Below are positions 52,363 through 60,346 of a stretch of 64,000 nucleotides of DNA, piece by piece (within the stretch, counting starts at the first letter, position 1; each line of letters begins with the position of its first letter). Made by a program: the position numbers and the translations under genes. The stretch lies in contig NZ_BBXE01000020.1 in NCBI RefSeq assembly GCF_001570565.1, positions 186,001 to 250,000 of the forward strand. Direction: 5' to 3'. Under the pieces are notes generated by a model. It worked only from the letters and a program-made list of their open reading frames with translations, was not told where the DNA came from and searched no databases. This DNA comes from Herbidospora yilanensis. Lineage in GTDB: Bacteria; Actinomycetota; Actinomycetes; Streptosporangiales; Streptosporangiaceae.

Positions 52363-54158
52363 CAGTCGTTCTTCCGGCCGTGCAGGAACTCCTGCGCCTT
52401 GGTCTTCACCCCTTGCGCGATCAGGTGGAACGCGCTCGGGTCGCCCTGCAGCACGGCCTCGGTCACCGACTTGACCTGGTCGAAGGTCGCGTGCGGCGGA
52501 ATCGGCGGCACCTCCGGGTCGCAGTGCACGTCGAGCACCGCGGGCACGCCCGCCGCGAACGCCCGGTCCCACGCCAGGCCCAGGCCCTCCGGTTCGGCGA
52601 CCGTGATGCCCTCCAGGCCGAGGGAGCGGGCGAACCCGGCGTAGTCGACGTCGGGGAGGCTCTGCGAGGCCTCGAACTTCGGCGCGCCGCCCATGGCCCG
52701 CAGCTCCCACGTCACCTGGTTGAGGTCGTTGTTGTGGAAGACGCAGACGACCAGGCGCGGGTCGCGCCACAGGTGGTGGTAGCGGGCGATGGTGATCAGT
52801 TCGGCCAGCCCGTTCATCTGCATGGCCCCGTCGCCCGCCAGGGCGACCACGGGCCGGTCGGGATGGGCGAACTTGGCGCCGATGGCGTAGGGCACGCCGG
52901 GGCCCATCGTGGCCAGGGTGCCCGACAACGAGCCCCGCATGCCCTGGCGCATGCGCAGGTTGCGGGCGTACCAGTTGGTGGACGAGCCGGAGTCGGCCGT
53001 CACGATCGCGTCGCCGGGGACGCGCCGGGACAACTCCGAGACGATCAGCATCGGGTTGACCGGCTTGGCCGTCACCTCGGCCTCGCGCTCCACGACGTCC
53101 CACCAGGCGGCCACGTTCCGCTCGATGGTCTCCCGCCACTCGCTGCCGACCTTGGGCCGGATCATCGGGATCAGCGCGGTGAGCGTGGCGGCGGCGTCGC
53201 CGACGAGGTTGACCTCGGTGGGGTAGCGCATCCCGATGAACCGGCCGTCGATGTCGATCTGCACCGCCCTGGCCTGCCCGAACTCCGGCAGGAACTGGGT
53301 GTAGGGGAAGTTGGAGCCCACGATCAGCAGGGTGTCGCAGTCGCGCATCATCTCGTAGCTGGCCCGGGTGCCGAGCAGCCCGATCGACCCCGTCACGTAG
53401 GGGAGGTCGTCGGGCAGCACGTCCTTGCCCAGCAGCGCCTTGGCCACCCCCGCGCCGGTCAGGTCGGCGAGCCGCCGCACCTCCTCGGCCGCGCCCCGCG
53501 CGCCCTGCCCGACCAGGATGGCCGGCCGCTCCCCCGCGTTGATCACGTCGGCGGCCAGCGCGATGTCGGACTCGGTGGCGACCGTCCGCGCCCACACGGT
53601 GCCCGGCGGGCTGGAGGGCACCATCTTGAAGGCGTGCTCCGGCGCGGCGTACTCCTCCTCCTGGAGGTCCGACGGGATGATCACCGCCGTCGGCGCGCGG
53701 GAGGCCTGGGCGGTCCTGATCGCGCGGTCGAGCGCGTTCGGGAGTTGCTCGGCCACGTTGACCTCGACCAGGTACTCCGAGGCGACGTCCTTGAACAGCG
53801 CCTGGAGGTCCACCTCCTGCTGGTAGCTGCCGCCCATCGCGCTGCGGGCGGTCTGGCCCACGATCGCCACCACCGGCACGTGGTCGAGCTTGGCGTCGTA
53901 GAGCCCGTTCAGCAGGTGGATCGCCCCGGGTCCCGAGGTGGCCATGCAGACCCCGAACCGGCCGCTGAACTTGGCGTATCCGACGGCCGCGAACGCGGCC
54001 ATCTCCTCGTGCCGGCTCTGTACGAACCGGGGCACGTCGTCCGCCCTGCCCAGGGCCGCGAGGATGCCGTTGATCCCGTCTCCCGGATAGGCGAAAATCT
54101 GCTGTACGCCCCATTCCTGGAGGCGTCGTACCACGTAGTCACCGACGGTCTGCGCCAT
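52362..54158 (-). CDS. Thiamine pyrophosphate-dependent enzyme (pyruvate oxidase/acetolactate synthase-like)
   Basis: 598 residues in three domains. N-terminal Pyr domain with the catalytic Glu in SRHEEMAAFAA and ATSGPGAIHLLNGLYDA, a central domain (about 195-330; RPAILVGQGARGA), and the C-terminal PP domain with the TPP motif GDGAMQMNGLAELIT ending at HNNDLNQVTWE. It decarboxylates a 2-oxo acid; the wording of the PP domain is closest to pyruvate oxidase/dehydrogenase (PoxB-like) proteins. ATG 54158 is preceded by GGGGGGACG. First gene of a four-gene operon on the minus strand. Confidence 0.9.
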   Translation of the reverse strand: MAQTVGDYVVRRLQEWGVQQIFAYPGDGINGILAALGRADDVPRFVQSRHEEMAAFAAVGYAKFSGRFGVCMATSGPGAIHLLNGLYDAKLDHVPVVAIVGQTARSAMGGSYQQEVDLQALFKDVASEYLVEVNVAEQLPNALDRAIRTAQASRAPTAVIIPSDLQEEEYAAPEHAFKMVPSSPPGTVWARTVATESDIALAADVINAGERPAILVGQGARGAAEEVRRLADLTGAGVAKALLGKDVLPDDLPYVTGSIGLLGTRASYEMMRDCDTLLIVGSNFPYTQFLPEFGQARAVQIDIDGRFIGMRYPTEVNLVGDAAATLTALIPMIRPKVGSEWRETIERNVAAWWDVVEREAEVTAKPVNPMLIVSELSRRVPGDAIVTADSGSSTNWYARNLRMRQGMRGSLSGTLATMGPGVPYAIGAKFAHPDRPVVALAGDGAMQMNGLAELITIARYHHLWRDPRLVVCVFHNNDLNQVTWELRAMGGAPKFEASQSLPDVDYAGFARSLGLEGITVAEPEGLGLAWDRAFAAGVPAVLDVHCDPEVPPIPPHATFDQVKSVTEAVLQGDPSAFHLIAQGVKTKAQEFLHGRKND

Positions 54159-54237
54159 GAGCGTCCCCCCGCTCTCGGTATTTCGCCCGGCGTACCCATC
54201 CGTTTTATGGCTACACGCACCTTTTGTCGGATTTGAG

Positions 54238-54306
54238 CTAGACGAGCGTGTGGCCACCGTCCACGGTCAGCGCGGACGTGGCCCGGGAAATGTCGGTGGC
54301 CGCCGA
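54238..54306 (-). pseudogene. 3' remnant of a short-chain dehydrogenase gene
   Basis: About 22 codons ending with a normal stop read AATDISRATSALTVDGGHTLV, the typical C-terminus of SDR enzymes (x-S-ALTVDGGHTLV). Nothing of the rest of the enzyme is present; an unrelated gene on the other strand begins 38 bases away. The fossil marks an old recombination or deletion boundary on the edge of the TPP operon. Confidence 0.6.
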
Positions 54307-54343
54307 TAGTTTCCGATCAACCCCCGAACACGGAAGGTTGGTC

Positions 54344-54640
54344 ATGTACCGACAGGGTGACATCCTGATCATGCCGGTCCCCGAGGCGTCGGTGCCTCCC
54401 GGTCTCGTCGCCGAGCCGCGTGACCACAAGGGCCGCATCGTGCTGGCCCTGGGCGAGGCCACCGGCCACGCCCACGCGCTCCACGGCCCCGGAACGCTCT
54501 ACCCGGGCTTCCTCCACCTGCCCGAGGGCGGCCGGCTGGTCCACGAGGAGCACGCCACGATCCCGCTGCCCAAGGGCTGGTTCCGGATCGTCCGGCAGCG
54601 GGAATACGTGCCCGGCTCGTTCCGGGTGGTGGCCGACTGA
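54344..54640 (+). CDS. Uncharacterised small protein paired with DUF6745
   Basis: 98 residues, ATG 54344 with GGAAGG upstream. Mostly beta structure: MYRQGDILIMPVPE at the start, RIVLALGEATGHAHAL in the middle, then LVHEEHATIPLPKGWFRIV and QREYVPGSFRVVAD at the end. The repeated His (GHAHALHG, HEEH) and strand pattern suggest a small cupin-like or metal-binding barrel, not proven. Its stop overlaps the start of the DUF6745 gene (TGATG). Proteins of this type regularly precede DUF6745 genes, from memory. Function unknown. Confidence 0.78.
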   Translation: MYRQGDILIMPVPEASVPPGLVAEPRDHKGRIVLALGEATGHAHALHGPGTLYPGFLHLPEGGRLVHEEHATIPLPKGWFRIVRQREYVPGSFRVVAD

Positions 54641-55719
54641 TGACCATCGAGACCACGATGACCTGGGCCGACGTCGCCTTCACCACCGGTGCGGGTGACC
54701 GGGCCGAGGCCGAGGCGGGCGTCCGCGAGGCCTACGCCGCCGCCGGGCTGGCCGCGCCCCGGGCGATCCTGTGGGCCGGGTCGCCGGTCGTCGCCTCGGC
54801 GGCGGCCGCCATCCACCACGGCGGCGAGGCCGCCGTCGATGCGCTGAACCGGGCCGGCCTGGGTTCGCTCATCCTGTCGGCGGCTCCGCTGCTGGCCCGG
54901 CCGCTCGGCCGGTCCGTGCGCGAAGAGGTGCGCACCCACCCCTGGGAGCGGGCCCGCGCCGACGTGCTGCGCGAGACCGGCGGGGCCGGGTGGGCGCGGG
55001 TGTGGGAGTCGACCGGCGGGCTGCTGTGGCCGAGGGTGAACACGGTCGTCCAGGAGATCCGCCGGGGCCTGTCGGTGCTCGGCGGCGAGCAGGCCGGCGA
55101 CCTGCTGCGCCAGGCCGCGCTCGACGCGGTGCTCGGCCAGCACGACGCCGCCTGGTTGTCGGCCTTCGCCGACGCCCCCGGCCTGGCCGGGCTGACCCGG
55201 GTCGCCCGCCACGCCGGCTGGTGGTTCCCCTACGCCGACGTGGCCATCGTCTGCGAGCGCCCCGCCGAGCTCCACCTCGACGAGGCGGGCCGCCTCCACC
55301 GCCCCGACGGCCCCGCGCTGGTCTTCCCCGACGGGTTCGCGCTGGAGGCCTGGCACGGCATGCCGGTGCCCGAGGGCTTCGTGGCGTCCATGGCCGACCT
55401 GAACCCCGAGCGCATCCGCAACGAGGAGAACGCCGAGCTGCGCCGGGTCATGCTCGAACACTTCGGCTTCGACCGCTACCTGTCGGAGTCGGGCGCGACC
55501 CCCCTCCACCGAGACGAGACGGGCGTCCTGTGGCGCATCAGCCTGCCCGACGACGAAGACGTGGTGACGGTCGAGGTGGTCAACTCGACCGCCGAACCCG
55601 ACGGAACCTTCCGCACCTACTTCCTGCGTGTGCCGCCGTGGGTGCAGCGCGCCCGTCAGGGCGTGGCGTGGACGTTCGGGGTGAAGGAGGAGGACTACCG
55701 GCCCGAGAAGGAGACCTGA
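54640..55719 (+). CDS. DUF6745 domain protein
   Basis: 359 residues. Helical N-terminal two-thirds with no known motif, then the conserved block HLDEAGRLHRPDGPALVFPD, AWHGMPVPEGF, RIRNEENAELRRVML and HFGFDRYL (about 205-285) that defines DUF6745. No signal peptide or membrane helix. Translationally coupled to the small protein before it. The last 25 bases overlap the convergent histidine kinase gene. Reaction or role unknown. Confidence 0.82.
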   Translation: MTIETTMTWADVAFTTGAGDRAEAEAGVREAYAAAGLAAPRAILWAGSPVVASAAAAIHHGGEAAVDALNRAGLGSLILSAAPLLARPLGRSVREEVRTHPWERARADVLRETGGAGWARVWESTGGLLWPRVNTVVQEIRRGLSVLGGEQAGDLLRQAALDAVLGQHDAAWLSAFADAPGLAGLTRVARHAGWWFPYADVAIVCERPAELHLDEAGRLHRPDGPALVFPDGFALEAWHGMPVPEGFVASMADLNPERIRNEENAELRRVMLEHFGFDRYLSESGATPLHRDETGVLWRISLPDDEDVVTVEVVNSTAEPDGTFRTYFLRVPPWVQRARQGVAWTFGVKEEDYRPEKET

Positions 55720-57131
55720 CCTCCGAACACCCCGGGCAGCGCCAGGGTGAAGACGGCTCCCTCGCCGGGCGCCGTGCGGAGGTCGAGGCGGCCTCCGTGG
55801 GCCTCCGCGAGCGAGCGGGCGATGGCCAGCCCGAGCCCCGCGCCACCCGGCCCCGACCTGCTGCGGGAGGCGTCGGCGCGGGAGAAGCGGTCGAACACGC
55901 GGGCCGCCTCCTCCGGGGTGAGCCCCGGCCCGTGGTCCTCGATCACGAGCACCGCCTCGCCGTCCTTCGTGCCGACCCCGATGCGCACGGGTGTGCCGTC
56001 GGGGGTGTGCTCGGCCACGTTCCCGACCAGGTTCGTGACGACCTGGCGCAGCCGGGCCTCGTCGGCGACCACGGGCGCCGAGGCGGGCGGCCCGCCGTCG
56101 GGGCCGGTCAGCTCGACCGGCCGCCCGGGGGCCAGGGCGCGCAGGTCGAGGCGGGCGTCGGCGGCCAGGGTGCGCAGGTCCATCGGGGCCAGGTCGAGCG
56201 GCAGGGCGTCGCCGCCCTCGTCGAGGCGGGCCAGCAGCAGCAGGTCGTCGACGAGCCGGGCCAGCCGCCCGGCCTCGCTCTCGATCCGGGCCATCGCGGG
56301 GGCGACCTCGGGCAGCCCGCCCATGCGGTAGAGCTCGGAGAACCCCTTGATCCCGACGAGCGGGGTGCGCAGCTCGTGCCCGACGTCGGCGACGAAGCGG
56401 CGCAGCCGCGCCTCCGACTCGGTGCGCGCCGCGAAGGCCCGCTCGATCTGGCCGAGCATGCCGTTGAGCGCGGCCGACAACCGGCCGACCTCGGTGTCGG
56501 GGGCCGCGTCGGGCACCCTGCGGCCGAGGTCTCCCGAGGCGATCGCGGCGGCGGTCTCCTCGATGGCCCGCAGGGGCCGCAGCCCGGCCCTGATGGCGAA
56601 CCACCCGGCCAGCGTGAGGAGGGCGAGCAGGGCGATCCCGGTGACGAGGTAGACGACCCGCAGCCGGGCGACCGTGGCCCGCACGGCGTCGAGCGAGGCC
56701 GCCACGACGACGGAGGTCCCGGCCCCTTGGCGCGGCACCACCAGCACCCGCCAGTCGGCGCCGCCCGCCGAGTCCCGCGCCTCGAACGGCCGCCCGTCCC
56801 CGCGGGCGGTCACCACCGGGCCGCCCGGGCCGGCGGGGAGGCGCACCTCCGAGAGGGCCTGGCCGTCCGGGCCCAGTTCCGCGATGTACAGGCGGTTGAT
56901 CAGGTCGAGGTTGGTGCTCAGGGCGTCGCCCGCCGCCCGGTCGGCGGGGGTGCGGGAGGCGAGGCCGGGCGGGATGACGGCGATGATGCCGCCGAACACG
57001 CGGAGCTGGCCGTCGACCCGGTCGACCAGGCCCGACCGGAGCAGGCCGACCACGATCGAGCCGCTCAGCAGCAGTCCGGCCGCCAGCAGGGCGCAGGTGA
57101 TCAGGAGGAGCCGGCCGCGCAGGGAGGTCAT
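55695..57131 (-). CDS. Sensor histidine kinase
   Basis: 478 residues. Two membrane helices (about 8-32 and 158-182) enclose a 125-residue extracellular sensor, then HAMP, HisKA with His252 in DVGHELRTPLVG, and an ATPase domain (NLVGNVAEHTPDG, GGAGLGLAI). ATG 57131 overlaps the regulator stop by four bases. It lies at the end of a long same-strand run that starts with the STM4015-4011 genes and an ABC exporter, so it may sense the product or stress linked to them. Confidence 0.93.
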   Translation of the reverse strand: MTSLRGRLLLITCALLAAGLLLSGSIVVGLLRSGLVDRVDGQLRVFGGIIAVIPPGLASRTPADRAAGDALSTNLDLINRLYIAELGPDGQALSEVRLPAGPGGPVVTARGDGRPFEARDSAGGADWRVLVVPRQGAGTSVVVAASLDAVRATVARLRVVYLVTGIALLALLTLAGWFAIRAGLRPLRAIEETAAAIASGDLGRRVPDAAPDTEVGRLSAALNGMLGQIERAFAARTESEARLRRFVADVGHELRTPLVGIKGFSELYRMGGLPEVAPAMARIESEAGRLARLVDDLLLLARLDEGGDALPLDLAPMDLRTLAADARLDLRALAPGRPVELTGPDGGPPASAPVVADEARLRQVVTNLVGNVAEHTPDGTPVRIGVGTKDGEAVLVIEDHGPGLTPEEAARVFDRFSRADASRSRSGPGGAGLGLAIARSLAEAHGGRLDLRTAPGEGAVFTLALPGVFGGQVSFSGR

Positions 57132-57805
57132 CGGGGCTCGCGCAGGACGTAGCCGACTCCGTGGACGGTGTGGATGAGGCGGGGGCCGCGGGCCTCCAGT
57201 TTGCGGCGCAGGTAGCTGATGTAGGTGTCGACGATGCTGGTGTCGCCGGCGAAGTCGTACTGCCAGACGTCCTCGATGATCGAGGTCTTCGACACCACCC
57301 GGCCGGCGTGCCCGGCCAGATAGCTGAGCAGGCGGAACTCGGTGGGCGACAGGCGTACCGTCACCCCGGCCCGGCGCACGTGGCAGCCCTCGACGTCGAC
57401 CTCCAGGTCGCCGACGACCACGGCGTGGGCGTGCGGGACGCCGGTGCGGCGCAGGATCGCCCGGATGCGGGCCAGCAGTTCGGGCAGGTCGAACGGCTTG
57501 GTCACGTAGTCGTCGCCGCCGAGGGTGAGACCGGTTACCTTGTCGGCCGGGGAGTCGCGGGCGGTCAGGAACAACACCGGCACGGGCGGCCGGGCCAGGT
57601 CGCGCAGCCGGCGCACGACCTGGAAGCCGTCGAGGTCGGGCAACATCACGTCGAGCAGGATCAGGTCGGGGCGGGTGACGCGCACCGCCTCGACGGCCTC
57701 CGAACCGGTGGCCGCCGAGGTCACCTCGAACCCGGCGAAGCGCAGGGTCGCCGACAGCAGTTCCCGTACCGTCGGCTCGTCGTCGACGACCAGCAGCCGC
57801 TCCAT
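57128..57805 (-). CDS. OmpR-family response regulator
   Basis: 225 residues. Receiver with Asp52 in LILLDVMLPD and Lys in YVTKPFDLPE, then a winged helix (VRLSPTEFRLLSYLAGHAG, DTYISYLRRKLE, TVHGVGYVLREP). ATG 57805 has AAAGGGG upstream; an ATG seven codons earlier is less likely. It starts 22 bases after the ABC permease stop. Partner of the kinase that follows. Confidence 0.93.
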   Translation of the reverse strand: MERLLVVDDEPTVRELLSATLRFAGFEVTSAATGSEAVEAVRVTRPDLILLDVMLPDLDGFQVVRRLRDLARPPVPVLFLTARDSPADKVTGLTLGGDDYVTKPFDLPELLARIRAILRRTGVPHAHAVVVGDLEVDVEGCHVRRAGVTVRLSPTEFRLLSYLAGHAGRVVSKTSIIEDVWQYDFAGDTSIVDTYISYLRRKLEARGPRLIHTVHGVGYVLREPR

Positions 57806-57827
57806 CACGCCCCTTTCCTCCCCCACA

Positions 57828-58595
57828 TCATGCGTCCCGCCGCCGGAACACCGCGTAGGCGGCGGCCAGCAGGATCGCGGCCCAGGCGCAGGTCACGGCG
57901 AGGCCGGCCACCGGTCCCGGCAGGTCGGGGTCGCCGTCGAGGCTGAGCAGCCGCAGCCCGGCCGTGATCGGCCAGTAGCCCAGGATCAGCCGGGCCAGCC
58001 ACTCGGGGTAGAGCGAGGCCGTCGCCGGGACGAACACCCCCATCACGATCGTGACGACCAGCGCCCCGGCGGTGCTGCGCACCAGGCAGCCGACGGCCAG
58101 GCCGATCAGCCCGAGCAGGGCCAGCAGCAGCCCCGGCCCGGCCAGCACCCGGAGCATGCCCGGCTCGGCCAGCGGGTTGACGGGCACGCCCCGCGAGGTC
58201 AGCACGGCCCGGTTGACGAAGACCACGATGAGCCCGGTCAGCGTCCCGGCCGCGAGCGTCAGCCCGGCGCAGACCACGGCCTTGGCCGCCAGCACCCGGC
58301 CCCGGCGCGGCACCGTGGTCAGGGTCAGCGCCATCGTCCCGGTGAGGTGCTCGACGGTGAAGGCCCGCAGGCCGAGGTAGCCGACGGCGATCTGGACGAA
58401 GATCAGCGGCCGGAAGTCCGGCGCGGGCCGGTAGGCGGCCTGTTCGGCGGCGGTCAGCCTGGCGTGCTCGGTGGCGGCGGCGTAGCCGAACAGCACCGCG
58501 AACAGCGCGCCCAGCCCGACGATCGCGGCGAGGGTGAACCAGGTCGACCGGGTCGTCCACGTCTTGGCCCATTCGGAGCGGATCGCGGCGATCAT
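57828..58595 (-). CDS. ABC-2 type transporter permease
   Basis: 255 residues, six membrane helices: around 18-38, 68-85, 105-130, 150-172, 178-200 and 225-248. Starts MIAAIRSEWAKTWTTRSTW, typical for actinobacterial ABC-2 permeases of drug/bacteriocin exporters. Its ATG overlaps the ATPase stop by four bases. Exporter half that works with the ATPase upstream. Substrate unknown; the close link to the STM4015-4011 set makes their product a candidate. Confidence 0.88.
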   Translation of the reverse strand: MIAAIRSEWAKTWTTRSTWFTLAAIVGLGALFAVLFGYAAATEHARLTAAEQAAYRPAPDFRPLIFVQIAVGYLGLRAFTVEHLTGTMALTLTTVPRRGRVLAAKAVVCAGLTLAAGTLTGLIVVFVNRAVLTSRGVPVNPLAEPGMLRVLAGPGLLLALLGLIGLAVGCLVRSTAGALVVTIVMGVFVPATASLYPEWLARLILGYWPITAGLRLLSLDGDPDLPGPVAGLAVTCAWAAILLAAAYAVFRRRDA

Positions 58596-59461
58596 CGGGT
58601 CAGCTCCATGAACGCCTCTTCCAGGGACGCGTGGCGGGGGGTGAGTTCGTACAGGACCACTCCCTCGGCGGCGGCGAGCTCACCGATCCGCCGCGCGCCC
58701 AGCCCGCGCACGACCAGTTCGTCTCCGGCGGGTTCGACCCCGGACGCACCGTGGGTGACGAGGACCCGGGCGAACCGGCGGGCCTCCGGGGTGCGCACCA
58801 GCACCCCGTCGGGCCGGGCGAACGCCTCGACGGTGGTGTCGGCGACGAGCCGCCCCCGCGCCACCACGATCAGCCGGTCGGCGGTCAGCGCCGTCTCGCC
58901 CATGAGGTGGCTGGAGACCAGGACGGTCCGCCCCTCGGCCGCCAGCCCGCGGATCAGGGTGCGGATCCAGACGATGCCCTCGGGGTCGAGCCCGTTGACC
59001 GGTTCGTCCAGGATCAGCACGCCGGGGTCGCCGAGCAGCGCGGCGGCCAGCCCGAGCCGCTGCTTCATGCCGAGCGAGAACCCGCCCGCGTGCCGGTGCG
59101 CCGCCGCGGTCAGCCCTACCAGGTCGAGCACCTCGTCGACCCGCCGCGCGGGCAGCCGGTTGCTCACCGCCAGACAGCGCAGGTGGTCACGGCCGGAACG
59201 GGCGGGGTGCACGGCTCCGGCGTCCAGCAACGCCCCGACCGCCCGCATCGGCTCGGGCAGATCGGCGAGCCGGGCCCCGAGGATCAGGGCCCGGCCCGCG
59301 TCGGGGGCGTCCAGCCCGAGGATCATCCGCATCGTGGACGTCTTGCCGGCTCCGTTGGGCCCCAGGAACCCGGTCACCGCGCCGGGTTTCACGTCGAACG
59401 TCAGGTCGTCGACGGCGATGACGTCGCCGTGGCGTTTGCTCAGTCGGGTCACTTCGATCAC
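58592..59461 (-). CDS. ABC transporter ATP-binding protein (drug-export type)
   Basis: 289 residues. Walker A GPNGAGKTSTMRM, Q-loop region, signature FSLGMKQRLGLAAAL, Walker B GVLILDEPVNGLDPEG, H-loop VSSHLMGE, then an 85-residue C-terminal extension of the DrrA/bacitracin type. GTG start 24 bases after the STM4011 stop. It drives the ABC-2 permease. Part of a same-strand run from the STM4015 gene to the histidine kinase. Confidence 0.92.
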   Translation of the reverse strand: MIEVTRLSKRHGDVIAVDDLTFDVKPGAVTGFLGPNGAGKTSTMRMILGLDAPDAGRALILGARLADLPEPMRAVGALLDAGAVHPARSGRDHLRCLAVSNRLPARRVDEVLDLVGLTAAAHRHAGGFSLGMKQRLGLAAALLGDPGVLILDEPVNGLDPEGIVWIRTLIRGLAAEGRTVLVSSHLMGETALTADRLIVVARGRLVADTTVEAFARPDGVLVRTPEARRFARVLVTHGASGVEPAGDELVVRGLGARRIGELAAAEGVVLYELTPRHASLEEAFMELTR

Positions 59462-59485
59462 CCGGCCGAGCCTGCGCGCACCGGC

Positions 59486-60346
59486 TCAGGGCTTCCTGGA
59501 CGGTTCTGGGAGAATCCTGTGAGGGATACGTTCCAGGATGCCCCCGGCGAAGACGTCGTACAGGCCGGTCGGTTCGAGGTGCACGTAGCCGATGTGGCAG
59601 TCACACTCCGATTTCGGGCAGGCCGTCGGTCCCAGCCGGTTCCGGAACGTGCCGTCATAGAGATTTCCCAGGACCGTGGGGATGAAGTGGCACCTGCGGA
59701 CCGTGCCGTCGCCGTCCACCGAGATCACCGTGTCGCCGGTCCGGCACGCCTGGCCGGCGCTGAGGTGGGGGAACCGGCTGTAGCGGAACAGCGGGTCGAT
59801 CTCCTGCCACTGCGCCGCCTCCTCGTCGGTGTAGGTCCGGCCCTCCTCCGCGTTGATCCACAGGTACGTCTCGGGCGGGAGGTCGCGCCGCAGGCGGCGG
59901 GCGTGCTCCAGGTGGGCCGGGTCGCCGACCACGCCGACGCTGTGCCGGACCGGCAGCCCCGTGACCTTGGCCAGGAACCGGTCATAGGCGACCTGGGTCG
60001 GGTGGTAGGTGACCCACAGCGCCAGCGTCTCCGGGTCGGCCCGGTCGAGCCAGGCGGTGCGGGAGCTGAGGTTGGTCTGGATGGCGACGCGGCGGACGTT
60101 GGCCTGATGGCTGAGCTCGACCATCGTGTCCCGGTACCACGACCTGACCAGCCCCTCGCCCCACGGCGTGAACAGGACGCTCACGTCGTGGTCCTGCGCG
60201 GCGGTCCACTCCGTGAAGCGGCGCAGCGCGGCCCGGTCGGCGCGGAGCTGCCCGGAGGTGTCGCGGCGTTTGGCGAACGGGCAGTAGGCGCAGTCGTAGT
60301 CGCAACTCGCCAGCGGGCCCCGGTAGAGGATCGTCAGATGGCTCAT
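59486..60346 (-). CDS. STM4011 family radical SAM protein
   Basis: 286 residues. Radical SAM cluster motif C-x3-C-x2-C at Cys15, 19 and 22 (SCDYDCAYCPF). A second set of Cys (201, 219, 243, 248, 250) in the C-terminal part suggests an auxiliary Fe-S cluster like SPASM proteins. GEG near residue 63 fits the SAM-binding GGE position in altered form. It overlaps the STM4012 gene stop by four bases. Family known only by its Salmonella locus name; the reaction is not established. Confidence 0.88.
   Translation of the reverse strand: MSHLTILYRGPLASCDYDCAYCPFAKRRDTSGQLRADRAALRRFTEWTAAQDHDVSVLFTPWGEGLVRSWYRDTMVELSHQANVRRVAIQTNLSSRTAWLDRADPETLALWVTYHPTQVAYDRFLAKVTGLPVRHSVGVVGDPAHLEHARRLRRDLPPETYLWINAEEGRTYTDEEAAQWQEIDPLFRYSRFPHLSAGQACRTGDTVISVDGDGTVRRCHFIPTVLGNLYDGTFRNRLGPTACPKSECDCHIGYVHLEPTGLYDVFAGGILERIPHRILPEPSRKP

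Noticed and set aside
59360-59530. Terminator between STM4011 and the ABC genes
   Set aside because: Only weak, GC-rich inverted repeats without a T-run; not enough to call.
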